This document shows, one piece after another, positions 45,683-53,393 of a stretch of 53,491 nt of DNA. The notes beneath the pieces are model-generated. The model searched no databases and had not been told where the DNA came from. It saw nothing but the letters and a program-made list of their open reading frames with translations. The DNA is from Planctomycetota bacterium (GTDB lineage Bacteria > Planctomycetota > PUPC01 > JACPCR01). The stretch covers positions 1 through 53,491 of the forward strand of contig JAQBXN010000049.1 in assembly GCA_027625095.1 (NCBI GenBank). Reading direction: 5' to 3'. The stretch's first letter is position 1; every line of letters starts with the position of its first letter. The position numbers and the translations under genes were made by a program.

Positions 45683-46885
45683 TCAGGCTGGCAGAGCCTT
45701 CAGAGTGTTTTCGTAGATCGAATACTGCTCGCCTTCATCTTCCTCCGGTGCGACCCTTTTTAGCCAAACGCCCTGTTCCGGTTTTTTGGAGGCGACCTGG
45801 TGTACCGGGCCGGGTTTCGTCGGGTCGTCGCCGTTCCAGATGACTTCGCCATCCTGGATGAAGATGAATTCGCCGCCATACCTGTCCAGCAGATCGCCCT
45901 CGTTCTCTTTGTAGAAAAGGCCCTGCCTGCTGGCTGTCCTGATATGGCTGCCCATCAGTTCGATGTTGCAATCGACGGAATCGAAATCCGCGACCGGAGG
46001 CTCAGCCTCAGATTCAAAATCAATCTCGTCCAGATTTACGGTGCCGAACCCGCTCTGCGCTGCCAGGAGCAGGTGGTTACGGTCTCGCTTGAAAGGTGGC
46101 GTTGGCCAATCGGATGCCGGGTCGTGCCCCATCAGGAAGCAGCCGCAGGCATCGGTCGCGATGGTGTGGTCTCCGGCGATCATGACATCCGCGATCCGGC
46201 CGTCACCACCCCATTCCATCAGGGACTGCGCGGCCATGCCATCAATGATGTTCAGACATGGCTGAACGATCCGGGCCAGGTCGCCGAGCACATGGGCGAG
46301 CCGGATCGTGTGATGGAAGTAGGTGCGTGGCCGACGGCCGTACGGTGGCCGCGGAGGCAGTCCAAAAAGGTTCTTACACGTGAGGGTGATGCCCATGAAC
46401 GCGTGCGATTTCAGCGTCGCTACTGAAACCATCGCATCTGCATCTTCAAACACCGAACTGAGCTGATAACGTTGAAACATTCGGCCCCCACCTGGCACTT
46501 CGTAGATGGTGTGTGGGGGATCATTGGATTCCACATACTCCACTCCATGTTTTTCCAAAATCGGCCGAATAGTCAGTTCATCGGCCTCCCACGAGCCCCG
46601 CGTATCGGTCAAAACTATCCTGGCATCCGAACGCTCCCGAAGCAGACGCAGCGTCGCTTCCACCACTGAGTTGTCCACCAGCTCCTGACGGCGTCCCCCG
46701 GTAAAACGCATTTTCTCTTCAGGCATCATCGTGTTCATTTTGATCACGATTTTCTTAGCGCTTTCGATCTTCGCCCAGGAGCGGTCCAGCGAACCGGTGA
46801 CGGTCTTCAGGTGCTCATAAACCTCCTGATCGGAAATGGTGTGTGGACATTTAATCGCTCGGACTTTGTAGGCTTTGTCAGACAT
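45683..46885 (-). CDS. DUF362-domain protein
   Basis: This 400-residue protein is read from the ATG at 46885, with GGAG six bases upstream. DUF362 signatures are visible: KIVIKMNTMMPEEKM near 45, TLRLLRERSDARIVLTDTRGSWEADE near 78, AMVSVATLKSHAFMGITLTCKNLFGLPP near 148 and IIDGMAAQ near 213. There are no ferredoxin-type cysteine clusters, unlike some members. The biochemical role of DUF362 is not established. Its upstream region is the 726-base spacer holding the 11-base-phased motif array, which could control it. Confidence 0.85.
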   Translation of the reverse strand: MSDKAYKVRAIKCPHTISDQEVYEHLKTVTGSLDRSWAKIESAKKIVIKMNTMMPEEKMRFTGGRRQELVDNSVVEATLRLLRERSDARIVLTDTRGSWEADELTIRPILEKHGVEYVESNDPPHTIYEVPGGGRMFQRYQLSSVFEDADAMVSVATLKSHAFMGITLTCKNLFGLPPRPPYGRRPRTYFHHTIRLAHVLGDLARIVQPCLNIIDGMAAQSLMEWGGDGRIADVMIAGDHTIATDACGCFLMGHDPASDWPTPPFKRDRNHLLLAAQSGFGTVNLDEIDFESEAEPPVADFDSVDCNIELMGSHIRTASRQGLFYKENEGDLLDRYGGEFIFIQDGEVIWNGDDPTKPGPVHQVASKKPEQGVWLKRVAPEEDEGEQYSIYENTLKALPA

Positions 46886-47611
46886 TCTCATCTCCAGAAA
46901 TTTGACGGCTCATATAGATCACCGCTAAGGAACGATTCACCTGTTTTGAACCTGAATCAGCCGGCTTTTGTACCGAATCTCCACATTGAATCCACTATCT
47001 TTTGACTTAGAGGCGGCCTTCTCGGTGAAGATTGCGAAAGCGCCTGCAAGCGTGCAGTCGACTCGCTGTCCGGCATGGTATTTAGTCCGCACATTCATGT
47101 GACCATCACAGATTTTCCACCGAATTCTGACTGTTGGTTCACAGATAAATGGCAGAAAGTTCACAGCAGTTCACGCCGGCAAGATTGCCGGTCCACGGTA
47201 ATTGCGATCCCAGCCCACTGAGGATCCACCGAAAATCCACTGAGAATCCACCATATGTTCACATTTATATTGGAAGTGAGGTGGACCTGGTGCAGATACT
47301 ATGAATCCCGCCTTGGTGGTTAATGCCGGCTGGAAGCGTGGAACACCTGACCCACAAGGCCCCCAAAGGATTGACTACAAATTCACGTGATTTCCTATCA
47401 GAATCCACCGCTCTTTGACATGGAAACCACCCCTTAATGACCGGAAGTTCGACGCACGGACCACAATCGTCTGGAGACTTGTGATTCCCGGTCTAAATTG
47501 CTCAGGCTTGGTTTCACCGCTCTTGCCGCTTCTCCGTCCTTGGTTCACCGCTTCTTCTTGGAGGATTACATCCTGTTCGTCAGTAGTTCCGCGCCGCCTG
47601 CGGAATCTAAG
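46886..47611. other. Large spacer with 11-base-phased TYCAC array
   Basis: This is the largest gap in the window. No convincing gene is present; the short frames overlapping it lack ribosome sites. It holds the phased array (46935-47262), a further phased pair at 47381 and 47403, a perfect 7-base palindrome CCGGCAA/TTGCCGG at 47176-47191, and a near-duplication of CTTGGTTTCACCGCT (47507 and 47539). It is bounded by ruvB (3' end) and the DUF362 gene (5' end). Confidence 0.8.
46935..47262 (+). promoter_or_regulatory. 11-base-phased array of TYCAC motifs (DnaA-box-like)
   Basis: Plus-strand TYCAC starts at 46936, 46980, 46991, 47116, 47138, 47160, 47170, 47192, 47225, 47236, 47247 and 47258. 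Nine of the 11 intervals are exact multiples of 11; the exceptions are 125 and 10. Only one reverse-oriented copy (GTGAA, 47025) lies in the same span. The tightest part is four consecutive 11-mers at 47224-47267, with GCCCAC in phase at 47213. TNCAC is the core of the DnaA box, and 11 bases is the spacing of adjacent 9-mer boxes in DnaA-filament arrays. TTTTCCACC at 47113 differs by one base from TTTTCCACA. An operator for another regulator is also possible. Confidence 0.6.
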
Positions 47612-48625
47612 TCAAAACAGTGCCAACTGGCCATCCGTGGGCGGGTCGAGTTCGAGATGCTCGTATGCCTTTGCTGTTACCACTCTGCCCCGTGAGGTCT
47701 TGGAAATAAATCCCTGTTGGATGAGATAAGGCTCATATACCTCTTCGACAGTCTCCTCCTCTTCGCTCACAGTCACTGCGATGGTCTTGATGCCAACGGG
47801 GCCACCGCCATGATCGATAATGGCCCGCATGATTTGGCGGTCCTTTTCTACGAGACCCAGGTAGTCAACCCCAAGCATATGCATGCCTTCGGCGACTATC
47901 TCAGCAGTGATGATTCCTTCCCCGTTCACCTGGGCCACGTCGCGAATTCGTTTCAGGTAACGGTTGACGATTCTAGGCGTGCCGCGTGCCCGGCGAGCGA
48001 TATCCGTGGCGGGTTCGTCCTCCACAGGGATATTCAGAATCTGCGCGGACCGCCGGACGATGCGAAGGAGTTCTTCGGTCGGATAAAAACTGAGCTGTTC
48101 GGAGATGCCGAACCGATCGCGCAGTGGGCTGGTGAGAAGGCCCTCCCGGGTGGTCGCTCCAACCAGAGTGAATTTCGGCAGATTCAGGGTAATGCTCCGT
48201 GCATTGACGCCCTGGTCGATCACGATGGGAATCTGAAAATCTTCCATCGCACTGTAGAGGTATTCTTCGATGATTGGGCTGAGCCGATGGATCTCGTCAA
48301 TGAAAAGCACATCGCCCTCTTGAAGCCCGGTGAGGTGCCCCGCCAGATCGCCGGGCCGGACCAGTGCCGGTCCGGCGGTTGGCTTCAGTTCTGCCCCCAT
48401 CTCATGGGCTATGATGTTGGCGAGCGTGGTCTTTCCCAGTCCAGGCGGGCCGCAAAGCAGGACGTGCTCGAGTGGCTCCCCGCGCTGCAGGGCTGCCTTG
48501 ATGTAAATACTGAGGTTGCGTCGAACTCTTTCCTGGCCAACAAATTCATCGAAGGAATCCGGACGCACACGGCGCTCGAAGTCTTCTTCGTCAATGAATG
48601 GGTCAGGTGAGCTGGCGCCGGCCAT
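47612..48625 (-). CDS. ruvB: Holliday junction branch-migration ATPase RuvB
   Basis: This 337-residue protein is read from the ATG at 48625, the start that gives the usual RuvB length; the longer reading adds an unrelated leader. The AAA+ core has Walker A GPPGLGKTT (59-67), Walker B LFIDEIHRL near 105 and sensor motifs including VGATTREGLLTSPLRDRFG. The C-terminal winged helix carries GVDYLGL and EPYLIQQGFISKTSRGR. With RuvA it drives branch migration during recombination repair. ruvA lies 88 bases upstream; ruvC is not in the window. Confidence 0.97.
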   Translation of the reverse strand: MAGASSPDPFIDEEDFERRVRPDSFDEFVGQERVRRNLSIYIKAALQRGEPLEHVLLCGPPGLGKTTLANIIAHEMGAELKPTAGPALVRPGDLAGHLTGLQEGDVLFIDEIHRLSPIIEEYLYSAMEDFQIPIVIDQGVNARSITLNLPKFTLVGATTREGLLTSPLRDRFGISEQLSFYPTEELLRIVRRSAQILNIPVEDEPATDIARRARGTPRIVNRYLKRIRDVAQVNGEGIITAEIVAEGMHMLGVDYLGLVEKDRQIMRAIIDHGGGPVGIKTIAVTVSEEEETVEEVYEPYLIQQGFISKTSRGRVVTAKAYEHLELDPPTDGQLALF

Positions 48626-48713
48626 TATGATATTTCTCTCAGTTCGTGATGTGGTGCGGGCACTCATCGACCTCTCTTCCCGCCGTGGAGCGCCGGGACC
48701 ACTTACACGCCGT

Positions 48714-49298
48714 TTATAGGTGCTTCAACGACTCGCGCAACAGATCTTCGGTTTTCGCCTTCTGCCCGAGCGACTCCATGGCTTTGGTGACTGCCTTTTC
48801 GGCCTGTGGCTGTTTATACCCGAGCGCGACCATTCCCAGAACGGCATCGCTGGCTGCCATGCTCGCAGGGCCTCGGGTGGTGGAGCCCGAGATGGAGAGC
48901 CCCTTTGCAGACTCGGCAAGATCGATCACGATTCGCTGCGCAGTTTTTTTGCCGACGCCTTTGATTTTGCTCAGGGCGCCGACATTGCCATCAAGGATCA
49001 TGTCGCGAAGCTGCACCACGGAGCAACCGGATAAAGCGGTCAAGGCGATACTCGGCCCAACGCCAGAGACAGACAATAGAAGGAGGAACAATTCACGCTC
49101 CGGTTGGGTAGCGAAGCCGAAAAGTCTGAGGGTGTCTTCCCTCACATACTGATACGTCAAGACCTTGGCCGGGCCACTCTCTGGCAGAACTTCATAGGTG
49201 GAGATGGGGATGGTAATCCGGTAGCCGATCCCACCAACCTGGACAACTGCCGAGGTCGGCCTGCGACTGACGATATTGCCTTCAAGAAAATCGATCAT
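48714..49298 (-). CDS. ruvA: Holliday junction DNA helicase subunit RuvA
   Basis: This 194-residue protein has an N-terminal OB domain (MIDFLEGNIVSRRPTSAVV), two helix-hairpin-helix motifs (VSGVGPSIALTALSG near 72-100 and IKGVGKKTAQRIV near 110-122) and the C-terminal RuvB-binding three-helix domain (DAVLGMVALGYKQPQAEKAV). It binds four-way junctions and loads RuvB. Its start codon overlaps the stop of the isomerase-like gene by four bases (ATGA). Confidence 0.97.
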   Translation of the reverse strand: MIDFLEGNIVSRRPTSAVVQVGGIGYRITIPISTYEVLPESGPAKVLTYQYVREDTLRLFGFATQPERELFLLLLSVSGVGPSIALTALSGCSVVQLRDMILDGNVGALSKIKGVGKKTAQRIVIDLAESAKGLSISGSTTRGPASMAASDAVLGMVALGYKQPQAEKAVTKAMESLGQKAKTEDLLRESLKHL

Positions 49299-50140
49299 TT
49301 CTTTTCAGGCTTCTTCTTCTTGGCCATCTTCAGGGCGGGAAGTATCTCATCCAGGCCCCGTCCCAGCTCGCTCTTGATGTCGTCGAGTGATTTGTCTTCA
49401 TCGAACTTGATCTCGACGACATAGTCACGGTGGAATCCGGCAAGCACCATCATGTTGTAAACAAAGGGGAAATCGATTTTGCCGTCGCCCGGGACGAGGT
49501 GGGTCTCTTTCTCATTGGCGTCACGCAAATGAATGTGCCCGAGCTTGCCCACGAAATGCCTGGCGACTTCTCGAATGTCAGCGCCCGTTGTGTAAATGTG
49601 GCTGGTATCGAGTGTGACATCTGTTGCCATGTGGTTCGTCTGCTTAAAGAAAGCAATGGATTGTTCGAGCGTCTCGGCCAACGTACCGGTATGCGGCATT
49701 TCCAGGCTGAGCTTCAATTTCAGCGTCGCCGCGTAATCTGCGATCTCTCGGATTCGGCCGATGGACCGATTGGCACTCTCCTCCCAATAGCGCTCCTCGG
49801 CAGCGTCGCCGATTTTGGTAGTCACGCATGCGCATCCGAGAACATTTCCGCAATCGAGTGCGGCACGCACGGTCGCGGAATGTTCGTCCCGGCTCTTGCT
49901 GTCATTAAAAGAACCGGCGTTCACATTGAGTGTCGAGACGCGAAGACCATGAGATCGCACCTTTTTGTTGAGCGCCTGGTACTCGCCGCGTGATTTGTTC
50001 AGCGGGTTGAAGTGTTCCGCACTTCCCTTGATGCAGGCGAGATCGATGAACGAAAAGCCAAGACCGGCAATGGCCTCGAGTGCGGTATCGAGATCAAACT
50101 TGGCGAAGGCAATGGTGGAACATCCGATAGGGTATTTCAT
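49295..50140 (-). CDS. Sugar phosphate isomerase/epimerase-like TIM barrel
   Basis: This 281-residue AP-endonuclease-2-type TIM barrel has metal-binding residues in LSLEMPH (about 140), DTSH (about 180), HIHLRDA (about 208) and VVEIKF (about 247). Such proteins isomerise or epimerise sugars or act on inositol-type substrates. The tail is Lys-rich. The start at 50140 has no Shine-Dalgarno sequence; a run of TGAGTAA-type heptamers begins four bases upstream. It sits after ppgK and is coupled to ruvA. Confidence 0.85.
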   Translation of the reverse strand: MKYPIGCSTIAFAKFDLDTALEAIAGLGFSFIDLACIKGSAEHFNPLNKSRGEYQALNKKVRSHGLRVSTLNVNAGSFNDSKSRDEHSATVRAALDCGNVLGCACVTTKIGDAAEERYWEESANRSIGRIREIADYAATLKLKLSLEMPHTGTLAETLEQSIAFFKQTNHMATDVTLDTSHIYTTGADIREVARHFVGKLGHIHLRDANEKETHLVPGDGKIDFPFVYNMMVLAGFHRDYVVEIKFDEDKSLDDIKSELGRGLDEILPALKMAKKKKPEKK

Positions 50141-50143
50141 GGG

Positions 50144-50235
50144 TGAATAATGAGTGATGAGTAATGAGTAATGAGTAATGAGTAAATTGAGTAAGGACTT
50201 ACTTACTTACTTACTCATTACTCATTACTCATTAC
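50144..50235. repeat. Heptamer-repeat hairpin before isomerase start
   Basis: Six TGARTRA heptamers run without a break from 50144 to 50185. The 25 bases at 50161-50185 pair perfectly with 50211-50235, and the loop has GTAAG/CTTAC to extend the stem. The element fills most of the 111-base gap between ppgK and the isomerase gene, beginning just upstream of the isomerase ATG. Confidence 0.92.
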
Positions 50236-50251
50236 GTATCCAGCTAGTTCC

Positions 50252-51064
50252 TCAGCTCTTCTTGGTACTCCTCCGTCGGGAGGCAGCGCTGCGAGAAGAG
50301 CGACGAATCTCAGGCACCGCGAGCAGGGCGGCGCCAACGATGCCGGCCAGGTTGCCCATGGTGGCAGGTACGACCTCGCAGCCGACTTTTTTCAGGAAGG
50401 GAAAAAACTTTTCGGGCTTCTTGCTCACGCCGCCACCGATAATGAAACGGTCGGCGCCGATGAGGTATTCAAGCATTGCAAGGTAGTTGTCGACGTTTTT
50501 GCCCCACTTCTTCCAGCTCCATTCATTTCTTTCCTTGGCGCTGTTCGAGGCCCAGTGTTCGGAATCTTTGCCTTTCATTTCGAGGTGGCCGAGCTCCGTG
50601 TCAGGCAGCAGTTCACCGTTATGAATGACAGCCGTGCCGATACCTGTGCCGAGGGTGACCATGACGACAGTACCATTCACTCCCTTGCCCGCGCCGAATC
50701 GTGCCTCGGCCAGGCCGGCCGCATCTGCATCGTTCCCAACACAGACTATGGAAGCGCCCAAAATGGACTTAATACCTTCCACCAGATTGAAGCCTGTGAA
50801 GCTCTCATCGAGATTTGGGGCGCGGCGGACAACTCCATCTTTGACCAGGCCGGGAAAACCGCAGCCTATGGGGCCCTTCCAGCCCATGTCGTCGATCAGT
50901 TTTTTCATGGTGCCAAGTACCGCTTCCGGCGTGGCCGGCTGAGGGGTATCAAGTCTGAAACGCTCGCTGACCAGCTCACCCTTTTTGATGTCTACGACCG
51001 CACACTTGGTGCCCGTCCCTCCGATATCAACACCCAGGACATGATCCGCATTGTTAACAGCCAT
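50252..51064 (-). CDS. ppgK: ROK-family kinase, polyphosphate-glucokinase type
   Basis: This 270-residue kinase starts at the ATG at 51064, with AGGAG seven bases upstream. The phosphate loop is VDIGGTGTK (12-20). GFPGLV, VGNDADAAGLAEARFG and TLGTGIGTAVIHNG are ROK motifs, and NTELGHLE is mirrored by DTELGHLEMKG; ASNSAKERNEWSWKKW matches polyphosphate glucokinases, which make glucose 6-phosphate from polyphosphate or ATP. The last ~20 residues are Arg/Ser-rich. With the lactonase next door it fits glucose entry to the pentose phosphate route. Confidence 0.88.
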   Translation of the reverse strand: MAVNNADHVLGVDIGGTGTKCAVVDIKKGELVSERFRLDTPQPATPEAVLGTMKKLIDDMGWKGPIGCGFPGLVKDGVVRRAPNLDESFTGFNLVEGIKSILGASIVCVGNDADAAGLAEARFGAGKGVNGTVVMVTLGTGIGTAVIHNGELLPDTELGHLEMKGKDSEHWASNSAKERNEWSWKKWGKNVDNYLAMLEYLIGADRFIIGGGVSKKPEKFFPFLKKVGCEVVPATMGNLAGIVGAALLAVPEIRRSSRSAASRRRSTKKS

Positions 51065-51192
51065 AAGAAGGCTCCTTTGAAAAAATGTTTTTCGCTCCCG
51101 CAGCGAAGGTGAAATCCCGAGGCCAAACTCGGGGGGTGGGGAATGTACTTGCGGGGACGGTTGGATTCAATGGTAATTCGTGAACTCAGGGA

Positions 51193-52239
51193 CTATTGCA
51201 GAAAGACAACACACACCGGTGTTGGAGCACTTGTCTGATGTCCGGTTGGAGTGAGGCGGCCGGTCTCCTGATCGATGGTGAATGAGACGAGGTTGTTATT
51301 GTCACGGTTAGCGGCGATAAAAAATGTGCCAGTCGGGTCGATACCGATGTGGCGGGGATGGCCTCCAAGGGTCGGCTCGATCTGGATTCGCTCCAATGCA
51401 CCGGTTTCCTGATCCATCGCGTACACAGCCGTGCTGTCGTGGCCGCGATTCGAACCGTACACAAACTTACCATTGGGGTGCACGACAACCTCCGCGGTGG
51501 TGTTTTCACCAGTGAAGTCCTCGGGCAAAGTAGAGTAAGTTCCGATCTCAGTGACGACACCCTCTTTACCGTTGTAGGCGAGCGCGGATAGTGTGCCGTT
51601 GATCTCGTGGATACAGTAAAGCCATTTGCCGTTTGGGTGAAAAGCCATGTGACGAGGCCCCGACCCAGGCGCGGCAGTCCAGGAAGAGGCAGGCTCCAAG
51701 TGCGCGCCATCGAGCATTCGATAGACAACCACCTGATCCGTTCCGAGGTCGGCAACGCATGCGAATCGATTCTGATGGTCGATCGCTATACCGTGTGCGT
51801 GCGGTTGCTTCTGACGTTCGTGAGCGCTTGAGCCCTGGTGTGGAATGTTGACTGCAAGTTCGCCGATCGAGCCGTCGTCGTTCAGTGGCAGTGAAGAGGT
51901 GCTCCCTCCGCTGTAATGCGCGACCAGCAGGGCCTTGCCCTCGCGATCTGCTTCGAGATGCGTCGCGCCGTTGTCGCCGGTCAGTTGCTGGTTTATCTGA
52001 GTCAGCGTGCCTTCATCGCGGTTGATCTGGAATGACCGAACACCACCGTTGGGAGCGGCGTCTTCACCAGTGACCGCGTAAAGAATCGGCTTGGAAGGAT
52101 GGAAGGCGAGGAAGCCCGGTTTTGGAGCTTCAACGGCGAGCTTCGATTCGCTGAGTTCGCCGGTTTCTGTATTCAGGGTGCAAGAGAAGATGCCCTGATC
52201 TTGTGTCGAATTACCTATAAATAGAACCTGTTTACTCAT
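51193..52239 (-). CDS. pgl: 6-phosphogluconolactonase-type beta-propeller lactonase
   Basis: This 348-residue protein is read from the ATG at 52239. Repeated blades such as FLAFHPSKPILYAVTG, HMAFHPNGKWLYCIHE, VVVHPNGKFVYGSNRGHDS and HIGIDPTGTFFIAANRDNNNL mark the seven-bladed lactonase family, and the length fits YbhE-type Pgl. It would hydrolyse 6-phosphogluconolactone to 6-phosphogluconate; other lactones are possible. No signal peptide. The start lacks a Shine-Dalgarno sequence and follows a heptamer-repeat leader. It is probably co-transcribed with ppgK (128-base gap). Confidence 0.88.
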   Translation of the reverse strand: MSKQVLFIGNSTQDQGIFSCTLNTETGELSESKLAVEAPKPGFLAFHPSKPILYAVTGEDAAPNGGVRSFQINRDEGTLTQINQQLTGDNGATHLEADREGKALLVAHYSGGSTSSLPLNDDGSIGELAVNIPHQGSSAHERQKQPHAHGIAIDHQNRFACVADLGTDQVVVYRMLDGAHLEPASSWTAAPGSGPRHMAFHPNGKWLYCIHEINGTLSALAYNGKEGVVTEIGTYSTLPEDFTGENTTAEVVVHPNGKFVYGSNRGHDSTAVYAMDQETGALERIQIEPTLGGHPRHIGIDPTGTFFIAANRDNNNLVSFTIDQETGRLTPTGHQTSAPTPVCVVFLQ

Positions 52240-52322
52240 GGTTGATCGATAATGGCTGATGATTGATGATTCAAGTCTGCGCATTAACCATTAACTGTTA
52301 TCCATTAACCATTCAAACCATC
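52238..52322. repeat. Divergent heptamer-repeat region
   Basis: Five heptamers of the ATGNNTN type lie in register from 52238 to 52272, and CATTAAC-type heptamers in the opposite sense at 52282, 52289, 52303 and 52310. The two halves form an imperfect inverted repeat between the divergent pgl and M19 genes, and each half abuts one start codon. Confidence 0.8.
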
Positions 52323-53393
52323 ATGCTTATTGTCGACTCACATCTTGACCTCGCTTACAACGCCATCGAATGGAATCGCGACATCCTCCAATCTGTTGCG
52401 GCCATCCGTGCTTCTGAAAAAGGAATGACCGAAAAGGGGAGGCAGGGAAACACCGTTTCTATCCCCGCACTCCGCGAAGGGGAATTCGGGCTTTGCTTCG
52501 TGACCGTCCACAGCCGCATTGAATCCTGCGAAGGCAAGTTCAAAGGTGTCCGAAACCAGGACATCGCCTACAGCAAGGCCCAGGGAGAGCTGGCGTTCTA
52601 TCGATCCTTGCAGCGCAAGGGGATCCTGCGTCAGGTTACTGACCTTGAAAGTCTCAACCAGCATCTGACGGACTGGGAAACAAATCCAGACGAGACACCC
52701 ATCGGATTCGTGCTCACCATGGAGGGAGCGGACCCGGTGGTCGATCCGGACCAGGTCATCGACTGGTGGGAACAGGGCTTACGTTCGATCAGCCTTGTTC
52801 ACTACGGCATCAGTTCCTACGCGCACGGCACGCATGCGCCCGGCGGCTTACTGCCTCGGGCAAAACCGCTGTTGAAGGCGATGGATGAGGTGGGGATGAT
52901 TCTAGACATCAGCCACATGGCCGAGGGGACGTTCTATGAAGCCCTTGAAATATTCAACGGCTCTCTCATGGCCACCCACAACTGCTGCCATGTGTTTGTA
53001 CCTGATGATCGACAACTGAAAGATGAACAGATCAAGATCCTGGCAGAACGGAACGCGGTCATTGGAGTCGCTTTCGATGCATGGATGCTGGTTCCGGATT
53101 TCGACAAGGACAATCCGGATCCATCGGACTGCACCTTGAACACGGTTGCCGACAACATTGACCACATCTGCCAGATTGCCGGGAACGCGAACCACGCAGC
53201 CATCGGTACAGACCTGGACGGCGGATACGGCAATGAACAGACGCCCTGTGACGTGGACACCATCGCGGACCTGCAGAAACTGCCCGAAATCTTGAGAAGC
53301 CGCGGTTATTCAGAAGAAGATGTAGAGAATATCATGCACGGAAACTGGATCAGGCATCTGAGAACGGCCTGGGCGGGAGGAGGGAAAGGTTGA
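52323..53393 (+). CDS. Membrane dipeptidase (peptidase M19)
   Basis: This 356-residue protein is read from the ATG at 52323; an earlier in-frame ATG would only add translated repeat. The renal-dipeptidase zinc site is complete: H7 and D9 (DSHLDL), E134 (TMEGAD), H198 (DISH), H219 (ATHN), with D297 (GTDLDGG). M19 enzymes cleave dipeptides, including D-amino-acid ones, using two zinc ions. No signal peptide is visible, so it is probably cytoplasmic. The start has no Shine-Dalgarno sequence. It is divergent from pgl. Confidence 0.92.
   Translation: MLIVDSHLDLAYNAIEWNRDILQSVAAIRASEKGMTEKGRQGNTVSIPALREGEFGLCFVTVHSRIESCEGKFKGVRNQDIAYSKAQGELAFYRSLQRKGILRQVTDLESLNQHLTDWETNPDETPIGFVLTMEGADPVVDPDQVIDWWEQGLRSISLVHYGISSYAHGTHAPGGLLPRAKPLLKAMDEVGMILDISHMAEGTFYEALEIFNGSLMATHNCCHVFVPDDRQLKDEQIKILAERNAVIGVAFDAWMLVPDFDKDNPDPSDCTLNTVADNIDHICQIAGNANHAAIGTDLDGGYGNEQTPCDVDTIADLQKLPEILRSRGYSEEDVENIMHGNWIRHLRTAWAGGGKG

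Noticed and set aside
46937..47164. 75-codon minus-strand reading frame in the large spacer
   Set aside because: It has no ribosome site and no recognisable motif, and it overlaps the 11-base-phased array, whose regularity is not a multiple of three.
47414..47440. TTGACA-like promoter in the large spacer
   Set aside because: The nearest -10-like string (TAATGA) is only about 14 bases away, too close, and no gene starts downstream on that strand.
47415..47729. 104-codon plus-strand frame running into ruvB
   Set aside because: It overlaps the 3' end of ruvB on the other strand, and its composition is that of an antisense shadow.
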